Shown here: in pieces, positions 39,240 through 47,684 of the stretch
How the letters are laid out: each line of letters starts with the position of its first letter
Numbering within the stretch: the first letter of the stretch is position 1
NCBI RefSeq assembly: GCF_002970915.1
Contig: NZ_CP027190.1
Coordinates: forward strand, 558,001 to 622,000
Source of the DNA: Lactobacillus sp. CBA3605
GTDB lineage: Bacteria > Bacillota > Bacilli > Lactobacillales > Lactobacillaceae
DNA: 64,000 nt
Direction of reading: 5' to 3'
Notes under the pieces: generated by a model
Databases searched by the model: none
Told to the model about the DNA's origin: nothing
What the model saw: only the letters and a program-made list of their open reading frames with translations
Translations under genes and position numbers: made by a program

Positions 39240-39318
39240 GTTTATCCCCCTCTATCCATCGCTTTTGCCTACAGAACATGCTACAATATTATGATAATCG
39301 GAGAAAGGATGTTTGACA

Positions 39319-39780
39319 ATGGCTGACACAGATAAGCAACCCGTTGATCGACTACAAACCGCGATGCATGGGACCCCTGAACTGCATCCAGATCAACAAC
39401 ATAAATATTTAGGCACGTTTCGCGAGCGGGTTGAAGTTGCCGTCACCGTCTACCAAATCAAGCGCCATCACTACGTTGATCAATTGAATCAAGCGTTTCA
39501 GGCGCACCCAGATTATCGCCTCTTAATTAATGGCAATCTTGACCAAGATATTCTGGGTCCTTATCTAAGGGCAGTTGCCCAGACGGATGTGCAATTCACC
39601 ATCAAAACGGACGCTGTTTATCGGACTGAGGATACCAACTATGCCCTCGTCTTTGCCGCGCCGACCGCGATTAATCAAGCAAATATTGATATTGACCAGT
39701 GTTATCAACCGATCAATGACACCCCCAACAAACCCACTAAATCAACTGGTTTGTTAGGACACTTTAAAAAGTTACTTTAA
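39319..39780 (+). CDS. YueI-family protein (DUF1694)
   Basis: A 153-residue soluble protein matching the YueI family, seen in KYLGTFRERVEVAVT near the N-terminus, the LLINGNLDQDILGPYL segment and a closing GLLGHFKKLL. The fold is thought to resemble tRNA-binding or L7Ae-like proteins, but no function is known. Start ATG (39319-39321) has AGAAAGGA 9 bases upstream; TTG two codons earlier is less well spaced. It is followed by a terminator shared with the converging GshF-like gene. Confidence 0.82.
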   Translation: MADTDKQPVDRLQTAMHGTPELHPDQQHKYLGTFRERVEVAVTVYQIKRHHYVDQLNQAFQAHPDYRLLINGNLDQDILGPYLRAVAQTDVQFTIKTDAVYRTEDTNYALVFAAPTAINQANIDIDQCYQPINDTPNKPTKSTGLLGHFKKLL

Positions 39781-39783
39781 CAA

Positions 39784-39819
39784 AAACAAGCTTGGGTTGC
39801 GCCCAGGCTTGTTTTTTTG
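39784..39819. terminator. bidirectional terminator
   Basis: Stem ACAAGCTTGGG / CCCAGGCTTGT with T tracts on both strands, between the converging YueI-like and GshF-like genes. Confidence 0.85.
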
Positions 39820-39845
39820 GCTCTAATTTGATTTTAAGTCACCGC

Positions 39846-42095
39846 TTACGCGGGAAATAATTGATCTAATAATTGGGTCGCAACTGGTTGCGCCGTCCCA
39901 AACATGGGAAAACAATGCGGATAAAGAAACGGTGCTGCATGGATGCCCAAGTAAACAGCCATTTCCGGATGCTCCGGCGTTAGTTCCGCATAGAGATTGG
40001 GAATCATGACATCAATCCCAGCGACTTGTAGCTTCAAAGCTGCCGCCAACGCTTCCACCGCATCAATGTAGGACTGATGCATATCAGCCGTAGCATCTAG
40101 GCCATCTGCGCCGTTACCAAAAGTTGCATCTTCCCGCAACAAGATTTGGGTGCCCCGACCAACGACTTGATCTAAATCCAAATGATAAGATGCTAACCGA
40201 TACCGTTCGACCGTCCCCAACTTAAGCGTTGATTGCGGCGCTTTAAATGCTGGTCCCCGTAATGCCCGTGCATTTTTACGATCTAATAACATTTGTACCG
40301 TTGCGCGACCATCGCCGACAATATTGGCCGGAATCCGTTCAAGGATTGCGGTGACGCGGCCGCCAATCACCATAAACCGATAACTTGACCCCACTACTAA
40401 TTCTTCAGCCATCACACTTTTAGTTTGTTCGAATAGCTGCTGGACAACTTGTTCAAATAATTGCCGTTCGGGCATGATTCGAAAAGCGACTACGGCATGG
40501 GATTGATCGGTCGCTTTCAAGACAATTCCGCCACCACGAACATAGCGATCATAATCTTTAATCAATTGATTAGCGGTGTGATAAGTTTGCGATGCGGGCA
40601 CCGCCACGCCCTGCTCCGCCATGATTTGCTTGGCCGCGACTTTATGTGTTAAAACGGTTGTTAACGCTTGGGGATTCAAGTCGGTTCCACTCCCATTAAC
40701 TACTAATTTGGCCCGATCACCTTGGGTCAATCGTAATATATCAGCTGTGGTCGAGACCACATCCACCTTAATCCCACGCGCCAACGCTAGCTCGATTAAT
40801 AATTGACTCGATAAACTCAAGTCCGTAAAACCAGGTAATTCGAACGGCGTCGTTTGCGTCGCAGCCTGATAAGTTTTGGCCTGCTCAAGGGCCCAAGCTA
40901 AGGTATCCGGTGCCATGGCAATTTGGGCACTCAATGTCTGCTTCGGGTCCGCAATGCGTGGCTTTAAAGCCGTTAACATTGCAACATCACTAGCTGGTAA
41001 CCCTTGGGCCGTGGCAAAATCCCGTAACGCATCTAAAACTTGTCGGGCCGGTTCCGCTTGCACACTCGCCGTCGTCGGATTTTCAGCAGTCACTTGCGTC
41101 ATTAGTTTGTCCGCTTGTGTGTTGACCTGGCTAACCATGGCCGTTGGTAAGGCTGGCATCATCACAAAGTAACTGGCTAATAACCGCATAAATGCCAACG
41201 CTTGGGGATTAACCCCAGTTGCTTGGGTCGGGTCTAAATCTAGTCCTCGAAATTCTAAATAGTATACCCCCTGTTGACCAAGATCGGTTAATTGACCATT
41301 ACTTCGTAACCGGACTGGCCCCGCAAAATCCCGGTCCGTCGCTAGTTGTCCTTGCCGAACCGCTGCTTGAATCTTCGTGACGTACCGGTCAATTGAACTA
41401 TAATCGCCAACAACCTGATTGAGCCGGTTATGTGGCGCCTGCACACTCGTTCGTTGCCGTTTCGACTGCGTATCTGTCACCATCAAGGTTGGGGTGGCAC
41501 CGAATAGGTACTGAATCAGCCAGTCCATTCGCACAAAACCTTGGGCAACTTTCAAATAAATGGCATTGCGAAATTCAACATAACTAGCATACTGTTGGTG
41601 AAACTTTTCGGTATATAAACGCATAAATAATTGTTCATTAAAGCTTAAATTAACATGGACACCAGTCGTCATCAGTTTCGTTATGTCACTGGTCTTTGCC
41701 TGCGCTTGACGGCGATTGAAGCCGGCCACGTCCGCATCGGCCAACGGAATCTGCGTCTGATCTGCTGGCAAAATTGGCGTACTGGATAATGGCCATAGAT
41801 ACTCATCCGCCGCCAAAGCCCGGCGTGCCGTTGTATTCAGCCCCTTCAAGTAAGCCATCAATGGGGTAATAGCGGCAAAAGCTGGCGTGGTTACCTTTAA
41901 TTGGGTTTGCGCAAAACCATTATGCAACTGCCGGTTCTTTCGCTGATTGCCAAACGCAGTGGGATAAGGCTGAGTGCTTAACTCCCCTTGACCATTGATT
42001 CGTTGCATCGTGACTTCTAAGCCTAAGTTCATCTGGTGTACCAGGGGCACTAATTGATACTGCTTAATCGCTTGCCCAACTGCATCTAATTTCAT
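39846..42095 (-). CDS. GshF-like (GshAB) protein with divergent active sites
   Basis: At 749 residues this has the GshF layout: an N-terminal glutamate-cysteine ligase-like domain (about 1-370) and a C-terminal ATP-grasp domain (about 480-749) with LERIPANIVGDGRATV. However, residues expected for catalysis differ. The ligase motif DFxESQLELxTP reads GFAQTQLKVTTP, losing two metal-binding Glu; the RNSxxGY motif reads RTSVQAPHN. In the ATP-grasp domain, the family ending ExNxNP reads GIHAAP, losing Glu and Asn metal ligands. The monofunctional gshA 8 kb away keeps the ligase residues. It may therefore be an altered or dead enzyme. Motif comparison is from memory of the family. Confidence 0.78.
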   Translation of the reverse strand: MKLDAVGQAIKQYQLVPLVHQMNLGLEVTMQRINGQGELSTQPYPTAFGNQRKNRQLHNGFAQTQLKVTTPAFAAITPLMAYLKGLNTTARRALAADEYLWPLSSTPILPADQTQIPLADADVAGFNRRQAQAKTSDITKLMTTGVHVNLSFNEQLFMRLYTEKFHQQYASYVEFRNAIYLKVAQGFVRMDWLIQYLFGATPTLMVTDTQSKRQRTSVQAPHNRLNQVVGDYSSIDRYVTKIQAAVRQGQLATDRDFAGPVRLRSNGQLTDLGQQGVYYLEFRGLDLDPTQATGVNPQALAFMRLLASYFVMMPALPTAMVSQVNTQADKLMTQVTAENPTTASVQAEPARQVLDALRDFATAQGLPASDVAMLTALKPRIADPKQTLSAQIAMAPDTLAWALEQAKTYQAATQTTPFELPGFTDLSLSSQLLIELALARGIKVDVVSTTADILRLTQGDRAKLVVNGSGTDLNPQALTTVLTHKVAAKQIMAEQGVAVPASQTYHTANQLIKDYDRYVRGGGIVLKATDQSHAVVAFRIMPERQLFEQVVQQLFEQTKSVMAEELVVGSSYRFMVIGGRVTAILERIPANIVGDGRATVQMLLDRKNARALRGPAFKAPQSTLKLGTVERYRLASYHLDLDQVVGRGTQILLREDATFGNGADGLDATADMHQSYIDAVEALAAALKLQVAGIDVMIPNLYAELTPEHPEMAVYLGIHAAPFLYPHCFPMFGTAQPVATQLLDQLFPA

Positions 42096-42185
42096 TTTAT
42101 CAATCCTTATCTATTTTATAATTTTACTGATAACCTCTGTCCCCAACATTAAACCGAATCTTTCAGGGTATCCACCCTTAAATGT

Positions 42186-42191
42186 TATAAT
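42186..42191 (+). promoter_or_regulatory. extended -10 of rarA
   Basis: TGT-TATAAT 39 bases before the start; no good -35 at 17-18 base spacing. Confidence 0.5.
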
Positions 42192-42229
42192 AGTTGGGAC
42201 TAGTTTTGCAAGAACAAGGAGGAGAACGG

Positions 42230-43510
42230 ATGCAACAACCATTAGCTTATCGCATGCGACCCCAAACCATTGAAGAAGTTGTTGGGCAACGCCAACTGGT
42301 TGGTCCCGGTAAGATTATTGCCCGAATGGTCACGGCCAAACGCCTCTCATCAATGATTCTATACGGTCCACCCGGTACTGGCAAGACCAGTATCGCAAGT
42401 GCCATCGCTGGTTCAACCAAATATGCCTTTCGCATGTTGAACGCCGCAACCGATAGTAAAAAACAATTACAAATTGTTGCTGAAGAAGCCAAAATGAGTG
42501 GGACCGTCATTTTATTACTAGATGAAATCCATCGGCTCGATAAAACCAAACAAGATTTTTTATTGCCACATTTAGAAAGCGGCCGCATTATTTTAATCGG
42601 CGCCACGACGGAAAATCCTTACATCAGCATTAATCCGGCGATTCGCAGTCGGACTCAGATTTTTCAAGTGACGCCATTAACACCAACTGACATTGAAATT
42701 GCCGTTAAGCGGGCGCTACAAGATGATAAGCGTGGACTAGGTCAATATCACGTAGATCTCGATCCAGCCGCCTTACATCATTTGTGTACCGCTACGGATG
42801 GTGATTTACGAAGTGCTTTAAACGGCTTAGAACTGGCCGTCTTATCATCGTCCCCCACGGAACAGGACCATCGTGAAATTACGCAACCAATTATTGAAGA
42901 ATGTTTACAGAAAAAGGCCCTCTCCGCTGATAAAGATGGCGATGCACACTATGATGTCATCTCAGCCTTCCAAAAGTCAATTCGGGGGTCAGACGCTAAT
43001 GCCGCCTTGCATTACATGGCGCGGCTCGTTGAAGCTGGTGACTTAAAAAGTTTGACTCGCCGACTGCTGGTCATCGCTTATGAAGATATCGGCTTAGCCA
43101 ACCCGCCTGCATGCCAGCGAGCAGTCGCTGCGGTTCAAGCTGCCGATCAATTGGGCTTTCCAGAGGCCCGGATTCCATTGGCTAACGCCGTCATTGAATT
43201 AGCGTTATCACCAAAATCCAATTCAGCGATGACCGCCATTGACAGTGCCTTAGAAAAAGTCCGCGCTGGTCACTTTGGTGATGTTCCAGCCGACTTAAAA
43301 GACGCGCACTATGCCGGTGCTGCTAAGTTAGGCCATGGGATTGGTTACGACTTTCCCCATGATCATCCTGGTGATTGGGTTGCGCAACAATATTTGCCAG
43401 ACGCCATTAAACACGCAGAGTATTATCAGCCCAAAGCCAACGGCCGCTTTGAACCGGCCTTAGGTGACCAATATCATAAATTGCTTAAAGCCAATCAGCG
43501 TAACCGTTAA
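42230..43510 (+). CDS. rarA: replication-associated recombination protein RarA (MgsA)
   Basis: A clamp-loader-like AAA+ ATPase acting at stalled replication forks. The 426-residue protein has Walker A GPPGTGKTS at residues 46-54, Walker B LLLDEIHR, sensor 1 GATTENP, and a C-terminal tetramerisation domain with ARLVEAGDL and PKSNSA segments. Start ATG at 42230-42232 follows AAGGAGG; a longer in-frame reading lacks support. It is followed by the likely 6S RNA gene, a neighbourhood also found in Bacillus. Confidence 0.95.
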   Translation: MQQPLAYRMRPQTIEEVVGQRQLVGPGKIIARMVTAKRLSSMILYGPPGTGKTSIASAIAGSTKYAFRMLNAATDSKKQLQIVAEEAKMSGTVILLLDEIHRLDKTKQDFLLPHLESGRIILIGATTENPYISINPAIRSRTQIFQVTPLTPTDIEIAVKRALQDDKRGLGQYHVDLDPAALHHLCTATDGDLRSALNGLELAVLSSSPTEQDHREITQPIIEECLQKKALSADKDGDAHYDVISAFQKSIRGSDANAALHYMARLVEAGDLKSLTRRLLVIAYEDIGLANPPACQRAVAAVQAADQLGFPEARIPLANAVIELALSPKSNSAMTAIDSALEKVRAGHFGDVPADLKDAHYAGAAKLGHGIGYDFPHDHPGDWVAQQYLPDAIKHAEYYQPKANGRFEPALGDQYHKLLKANQRNR

Positions 43511-43533
43511 CATGATTATGCCTAGGGCCATCG

Positions 43534-43562
43534 TTGCAACTTTAAAGCGAATATGCTAGACT
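43534..43562 (+). promoter_or_regulatory. promoter of the 6S-like RNA
   Basis: TTGCAA (43534-43539), 17-base spacer, TAGACT (43557-43562) preceded by TGC. Transcription would start near 43569. Confidence 0.6.
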
Positions 43563-43589
43563 AATAGTCGAAATTACTAAGGTGTGCGC

Positions 43590-43765
43590 ATTGCTCTAAA
43601 AAAAGTGTTGCCGAACAATTAATACTACTTTGGGACTAACTTTAGCTAGTTATCATAACATGCCTTATCATTTGGTAGTTAGAGGGCTAGACAGCCGGTC
43701 CCACCTGCCTTGAAGCGGGTCAATACTGAAGAGCGATTAACGGCACCACTAGTTTTTCCGGAAGC
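43590..43765 (+). ncRNA. ssrS: probable 6S RNA
   Basis: The region downstream of rarA has no open frame but has 6S-like structure. A closing stem pairs AGTGTTGCCG (43604-43613) with CGGCACCACT (43741-43750) and is flanked by A-rich and T-rich strands that extend it. Inside are TGGGAC/GTCCCA and CTAAC/GTTAG pairings and a small hairpin CCTGC-CTTGAA-GCGGG, like the one in the 3' strand of the central bubble of Firmicutes 6S RNA. 6S RNA binds the sigma-A polymerase and is often next to rarA. Exact ends are uncertain. Confidence 0.6.
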
Positions 43766-43775
43766 TTGCTTCCGT

Positions 43776-43803
43776 GGGTCAGGACTTGTTCCTGGCCCTT
43801 TTT
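43776..43803 (+). terminator. intrinsic terminator after the 6S-like RNA
   Basis: Stem GGGTCAGGA / TCCTGGCCC with 5 Ts, between the RNA gene and the small membrane protein. Confidence 0.75.
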
Positions 43804-43845
43804 GTTTATGCCACCCTACTAAATCTAACTTTCGGAGGTTTCGTT

Positions 43846-44127
43846 TTGATTACCTTATTACTCAGCGTCTATACTTTAATTGCGGCCTTACTCGGGGTCT
43901 ACTTAGTTCGGCATCAAACCAAGGCATTTCTAACCTTTGATCCGACTAAATCCCCGGCCGTTCATCATATTGCTCGTTACGGTGGCAGCCTGATGTTACT
44001 GGTTGCCCTCGGCAGTATCATCACAATCTTTTATCAAAACATCGTCTTAATTGCCTTAGTTTTAGCCAGCGGTTGCTTGATTATGATGGCAATTGCCCTA
44101 CTTCTGATGACTTTTATGCAAATCTAA
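43846..44127 (+). CDS. small membrane protein of unknown function
   Basis: A 93-residue protein with three hydrophobic segments: residues about 1-22, 46-66 and 69-92, joined by a short basic loop (RHQTKAF) and a DPTKSPAVHHIARYG segment. Start TTG (43846-43848) is chosen because GGAGG lies 7 bases upstream and the preceding terminator excludes longer readings. I do not recognise a family. It lies between the 6S-like RNA and the universal stress protein, in the same direction as both. Confidence 0.7.
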   Translation: MITLLLSVYTLIAALLGVYLVRHQTKAFLTFDPTKSPAVHHIARYGGSLMLLVALGSIITIFYQNIVLIALVLASGCLIMMAIALLLMTFMQI

Positions 44128-44193
44128 GAGAAAACGCTTTTTATTTTTTACGAAAACCTTTACAATATAAGTATCAAGTATTGAGGGGTGAGA

Positions 44194-44679
44194 ATGATGT
44201 TACAACAATACAAACACATCTTAGTTCCCGTTGACGGTTCTTACGAAGCGGAATTAGCATTCAAAAAGGCCGTCGCTGTTGCGAAACGAAATGGACCAGA
44301 CGCTTCAGTTCATATGGTACATGTCGTGGATACTCGGGCTTTCCAAAACATTTCTAGTTTCGACACAACCATGGTTGAACAAGTTACTGACACCGCACAA
44401 AAGACTTTAGACAAGTATGTTGCTGAAGCCAAAGCGGATGGACTTAACAATGTCGACTATTCCATCGAATATGGCGCACCCAAGACGATTATTGCACGCG
44501 ATGTGCCTAAGGATTTAGGCGTTGACCTCATTATGATCGGTGCGACTGGTTTAAACGCCGTTGAACGGTTATTAATTGGTTCAGTTACCGAATATGTCAC
44601 TCGGATGGCCGTTTGCGACGTCTTAGTCGTTCGGACTGACTTAGAGAACAAACCAGCACCAAAACCAAAGAAAAAGTAA
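44194..44679 (+). CDS. universal stress protein, UspA family
   Basis: A 161-residue cytoplasmic UspA-domain protein. It begins with the strand YKHILVPVDGS and has the ATP-binding signature G(X)2G(X)9GS in GATGLNAVERLLIGS, so it should belong to the nucleotide-binding subgroup. A basic tail PAPKPKKK follows the domain. Start ATG (44194-44196) is 5-6 bases from GAGGGG; the next codon is also ATG. A TACAAT (44161-44166) upstream may be its -10. Followed by its own terminator. Role is general stress tolerance; no specific one can be read from sequence. Confidence 0.9.
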   Translation: MMLQQYKHILVPVDGSYEAELAFKKAVAVAKRNGPDASVHMVHVVDTRAFQNISSFDTTMVEQVTDTAQKTLDKYVAEAKADGLNNVDYSIEYGAPKTIIARDVPKDLGVDLIMIGATGLNAVERLLIGSVTEYVTRMAVCDVLVVRTDLENKPAPKPKKK

Positions 44680-44712
44680 CTTCACTGACTTAAAGTGAAT
44701 CGTTCCAAGCCT

Positions 44713-44766
44713 AATTGACTGGTAACCTGGTGACAGCTGTCATCCGTTTGCCAGTCAATTTTTTTA
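44713..44766 (+). terminator. intrinsic terminator after the usp gene
   Basis: Stem AATTGACTGG / CCAGTCAATT (44713-44722 with 44751-44760), inner TGACAGCTGTCA hairpin, 7-base T tract. Confidence 0.85.
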
Positions 44767-44770
44767 TCCT

Positions 44771-44805
44771 AAAAAGCACTTAAACGCAATGTTTAAGTGC
44801 TTTTT
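44771..44805. terminator. terminator at the end of the zinc-ribbon gene cluster
   Basis: Perfect 15-bp stem (44771-44785 with 44791-44805), loop GCAAT. T/A runs are within the stem, so it can act on both strands; it lies 4 bases past the lipoprotein stop. Confidence 0.85.
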
Positions 44806-44809
44806 AGGA

Positions 44810-45694
44810 CTATTGTGGATCACCTGGTGCTTTGACTGTACCATCAGCTCTAACAATCCAACAAAGTCCGTCTGGCGTGACAAAAGTCCAGCCGCCAGTT
44901 GAACCTTGGTCGATTTTCAACTCATCCATTGAATAGCCCCCAAAATCCCCACCCGCAGGAAAAGCCGCAATTAACGCCGCCTTCGCTTGGTCTTCAGTTA
45001 AGCCAGTTGAACTGGATGCACTACTACTGCTAGCCGCAGTCCCACGCGTACCAGTGCTAGTTTCGGAATTTGACGCTTCATCAGTGGTCGTCGATGCGTC
45101 GTCGTCAGCATCAGTCGACGAGTCAGTCGTTGTTTCTTCATCACTGTAACCACTCACCGATTTATTAGCCGCAATCAATTTTTTGTTTTTCAGATTACTC
45201 GACTTGGCAACCCCATTCTTAAAATCAGCATAGGCCAATTTATTCGCTTTATTCAAGTATTCGATAATCCCACTACCCAAAGTACTTTGCTCAGGAATTG
45301 TCGTGAAGAGCTGATCAACACTCTGAGTTTGACCAGCTTTAACCTTTAGGACGCCACGCTTTTTTGATAATTTTTTGTCGCCATCTAAGATAAAGACAAA
45401 CTTGGTCCGGTTAAATTTGATTGTCTTCTTTGATCCATTAGTGACCTTCATTGAAACCACGTAAACTGGATCCGCATAATTATCCTTGGTCTCATCTTGA
45501 TCCAGCTTAAATTTAAATTTGACCTTGGCTTTATCGCCCTTTGTCAAATTTTGATAATACACCGTTTCAGTCTTCGTTGCTGTTTTTGTGGTGGCTTTTT
45601 TTGTCATCAGAGCACCACTATGCTTAAAACTACAACCGACTAACAACCACACACTCCCAATGACCATCACAGCTAATTCGATTTTACGTTTCAT
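44810..45694 (-). CDS. putative lipoprotein with Ser/Thr/Asp-rich linker
   Basis: A 294-residue exported protein. The signal peptide ends in LLVGC, giving a lipobox Cys near residue 21. Residues about 50-165 form a beta-rich region with YVVSMKVTNGSKKTIKF, like the DUF4352-type immunoglobulin-like domains of Firmicutes lipoproteins. A linker of about 50 residues rich in Thr, Ser, Asp and Glu follows (about 185-235), then a small C-terminal domain ending in WTFVTPDGLCWIVRADGT. Start ATG (45692-45694) follows GGAGGATA. It is the last gene of the zinc-ribbon cluster, which suggests an extracytoplasmic partner. Function unknown. Confidence 0.75.
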   Translation of the reverse strand: MKRKIELAVMVIGSVWLLVGCSFKHSGALMTKKATTKTATKTETVYYQNLTKGDKAKVKFKFKLDQDETKDNYADPVYVVSMKVTNGSKKTIKFNRTKFVFILDGDKKLSKKRGVLKVKAGQTQSVDQLFTTIPEQSTLGSGIIEYLNKANKLAYADFKNGVAKSSNLKNKKLIAANKSVSGYSDEETTTDSSTDADDDASTTTDEASNSETSTGTRGTAASSSSASSSTGLTEDQAKAALIAAFPAGGDFGGYSMDELKIDQGSTGGWTFVTPDGLCWIVRADGTVKAPGDPQ

Positions 45695-45730
45695 CACAGT
45701 TTATCCTCCAAAATTGCTGGTCCCCCGGCG

Positions 45731-46408
45731 CTAATCATTAAAATCATAAATAACCGTCCCATTTTCAACAATGTACAAATACCGATCCTCATTCTCAGGA
45801 TTGACTAACTGAACTTTGACATCATGATCCTTCGTCGGCATTTTGTCGGCCATTTCCTCAGAGATTTTTTTGAATTTTTCCAGATAAGTTGAAATAATGC
45901 CATTACTGTCATCGTAAGTAATCACATCCTCAACGGCCTGATAAAGCTTGGAATCATAATCTGGAATCACTCGAATTGAGTTCGTGCGTTTTGAGTAATA
46001 AACTTCATTGCTTGAACCGAGGTGCTCGGTAACTACCGTTTGACTAATATCAGCAATCGCCTGTTCCGACAAATGGTTCCGCTGATAAGTATCATAGCCA
46101 TACTTCCCCAAACCAACCACGATAACCAAGACAATCACGCCAATAATAATTGATAAACTACTGTGACTAGCTGGCGCTGTGGGTGCGGACTGACTGGTTG
46201 CTTGATTGACCGGTGGGACATCAGCAACTGGCACTGATTGCTGTGGCTGCGTTGCCGACGTTACCGGTTCAGATTTGCTGACCGCACTTGCCGGCGCAAC
46301 AGCCTGCGGACTTGGCTTTTCAGACCTTGCCGGTTGCTTCGTCCCGCAAAACGGGCAAAATTCAGAATCAGCTTCAATTTTTTGACCACACTTAATACAA
46401 AATTTCAT
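45731..46408 (-). CDS. zinc-ribbon membrane protein, unknown C-terminal domain
   Basis: A 225-residue protein. It opens with a double CxxC zinc ribbon (Cys 4, 7, 18, 21: MKFCIKCGQK then EFCPFCGTK), followed by a Pro/Ala/Ser/Gln-rich linker, one membrane helix (about 84-106) and a C-terminal domain of about 115 residues outside the membrane. The topology resembles the TcaA-type zinc-ribbon proteins, but I do not recognise the C-terminal domain. The start is immediately after the stop of the serine hydrolase gene (adjacent bases), implying coupling. Confidence 0.75.
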   Translation of the reverse strand: MKFCIKCGQKIEADSEFCPFCGTKQPARSEKPSPQAVAPASAVSKSEPVTSATQPQQSVPVADVPPVNQATSQSAPTAPASHSSLSIIIGVIVLVIVVGLGKYGYDTYQRNHLSEQAIADISQTVVTEHLGSSNEVYYSKRTNSIRVIPDYDSKLYQAVEDVITYDDSNGIISTYLEKFKKISEEMADKMPTKDHDVKVQLVNPENEDRYLYIVENGTVIYDFND

Positions 46409-47662
46409 TTAGTTATCCTCCAAAATAGCCTGATACAGCTTGGTCCCCAGACTGTTCATTGCTGTAACTTGTTCGGTTTCATCACCATCTTGTGATAAGA
46501 CCACGACAACAAATGCCCCCTGCGTATTCTTGATAATCGCCGCATCATTTTGAACGCCATAATCCCCATACTCACCGGTTTTGTTATAAACAATCGCATC
46601 ACTTGGTAAATCATGCGGTAATTTAGCATGATTCGCATTTTGGCGCATGATTGTTAGCATGGCCTGATCCGCAGTCCGCGAAATCAGCTTGCCTGAGTAC
46701 ATCTTAGTTAAAACCGTCGCAACATCAGTCACTGAAGTGTAGTTATCCTTGCCATCAGCCAATGCAGCTGTATCCATCATCTTTCGTTCTAGTTGTGTTT
46801 CACTTAAATCTAATCGTTCAATTTCAGCATTAATCGTACTAATACCGCCAACTTTATCAATCATGATATTTGCTGCCGTATTATCACTTTCATCCATCAT
46901 GCGCTTCAAGATTTCACGATAACTTAACTTACTACCAGTCGGCAGCCCTTGGAGCGTCCCCGTGCCACCAACTTTGTCGTTAGCCGTTAACGTATAACTC
47001 TCATCCAAGTTTAACTGGTCTGAATCAACTTGATGGTAAGCTGTAATCAAAATAAACAGTTTAATCAAGCTTGCGGCCCGTTGGGACTGGTCGTTTTGGA
47101 CCACTTTGGCCGAACTATCCGTTGCGGCTACGGCTACTGACGTTGTCCCCTTTAGCCCCGACAAGCTCGTATTAATCGCCTGTTTAATGCTTGCTTTCGG
47201 AAATGACGTTTTAGTTGCCACCGATGACGACTGCTTTTTAGTTGATTGACTTGATTGTGCCGCCGTTTTTTTAGCAGTCGCCGGCGTGGCCTTTTTCGCT
47301 ACTGTCATTGACTTGGATTGACTGTGATGCGTTATGACCGCATAGGATGCGCCGCCAACGATTGCGACCAGAACAATAATCACAATGATTAACCACCAAT
47401 AATGCTGCTCGGGCGGCTTTTTCACCGTTGAACGTTGTGGCGCATTGCCCGTTGAATCAGCTTGGCCGGTCGCTGACGTTTGACTTGCACTGGTTGCAAC
47501 CGAATCACTGCGTTGTGCTTGACTAGTGGTTACGTCGGCACTACTTGATTCAGTTGCTGCTAGTTGTGATTTAGGCGGCACTACTTTGCTAAGTGGCTGA
47601 CCACAGTTACGACAAAAGCGTGCTTCCGCTTGATTTTTTGTCCCACAGTATTTACAAAACAT
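46409..47662 (-). CDS. zinc-ribbon, membrane-anchored class A beta-lactamase-like serine hydrolase
   Basis: A 417-residue protein with three parts: a zinc ribbon (Cys 3, 6, 17, 20), a Ser/Thr/Gln-rich linker and membrane helix (about 89-111), and a C-terminal domain of the beta-lactamase class A fold (about 155-417). The catalytic motifs are intact: SLIK (Ser198, Lys201), SDN (259-261) and KTG (361-363), with a Glu in the omega-loop region (about 292). Such proteins without a signal peptide may act on cell-wall peptides rather than drugs; that is inference. Start ATG at 47660-47662 is preferred; the ATG three codons upstream is only 2 bases from GGAGG. Confidence 0.82.
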   Translation of the reverse strand: MFCKYCGTKNQAEARFCRNCGQPLSKVVPPKSQLAATESSSADVTTSQAQRSDSVATSASQTSATGQADSTGNAPQRSTVKKPPEQHYWWLIIVIIVLVAIVGGASYAVITHHSQSKSMTVAKKATPATAKKTAAQSSQSTKKQSSSVATKTSFPKASIKQAINTSLSGLKGTTSVAVAATDSSAKVVQNDQSQRAASLIKLFILITAYHQVDSDQLNLDESYTLTANDKVGGTGTLQGLPTGSKLSYREILKRMMDESDNTAANIMIDKVGGISTINAEIERLDLSETQLERKMMDTAALADGKDNYTSVTDVATVLTKMYSGKLISRTADQAMLTIMRQNANHAKLPHDLPSDAIVYNKTGEYGDYGVQNDAAIIKNTQGAFVVVVLSQDGDETEQVTAMNSLGTKLYQAILEDN

Positions 47663-47684
47663 TGCACTCATTTCCTCCAAATTT

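Noticed and set aside
42247-42606. 119-residue minus-strand frame opposite rarA
   Set aside because: Antisense to the conserved RarA ATPase with no start signal; a codon-bias artefact.
44127-44143. CcpA cre site before the usp gene (GAAAACGCTTTTT)
   Set aside because: Only partly matches the cre consensus and lacks the flanking T and A; left as a weak possibility.
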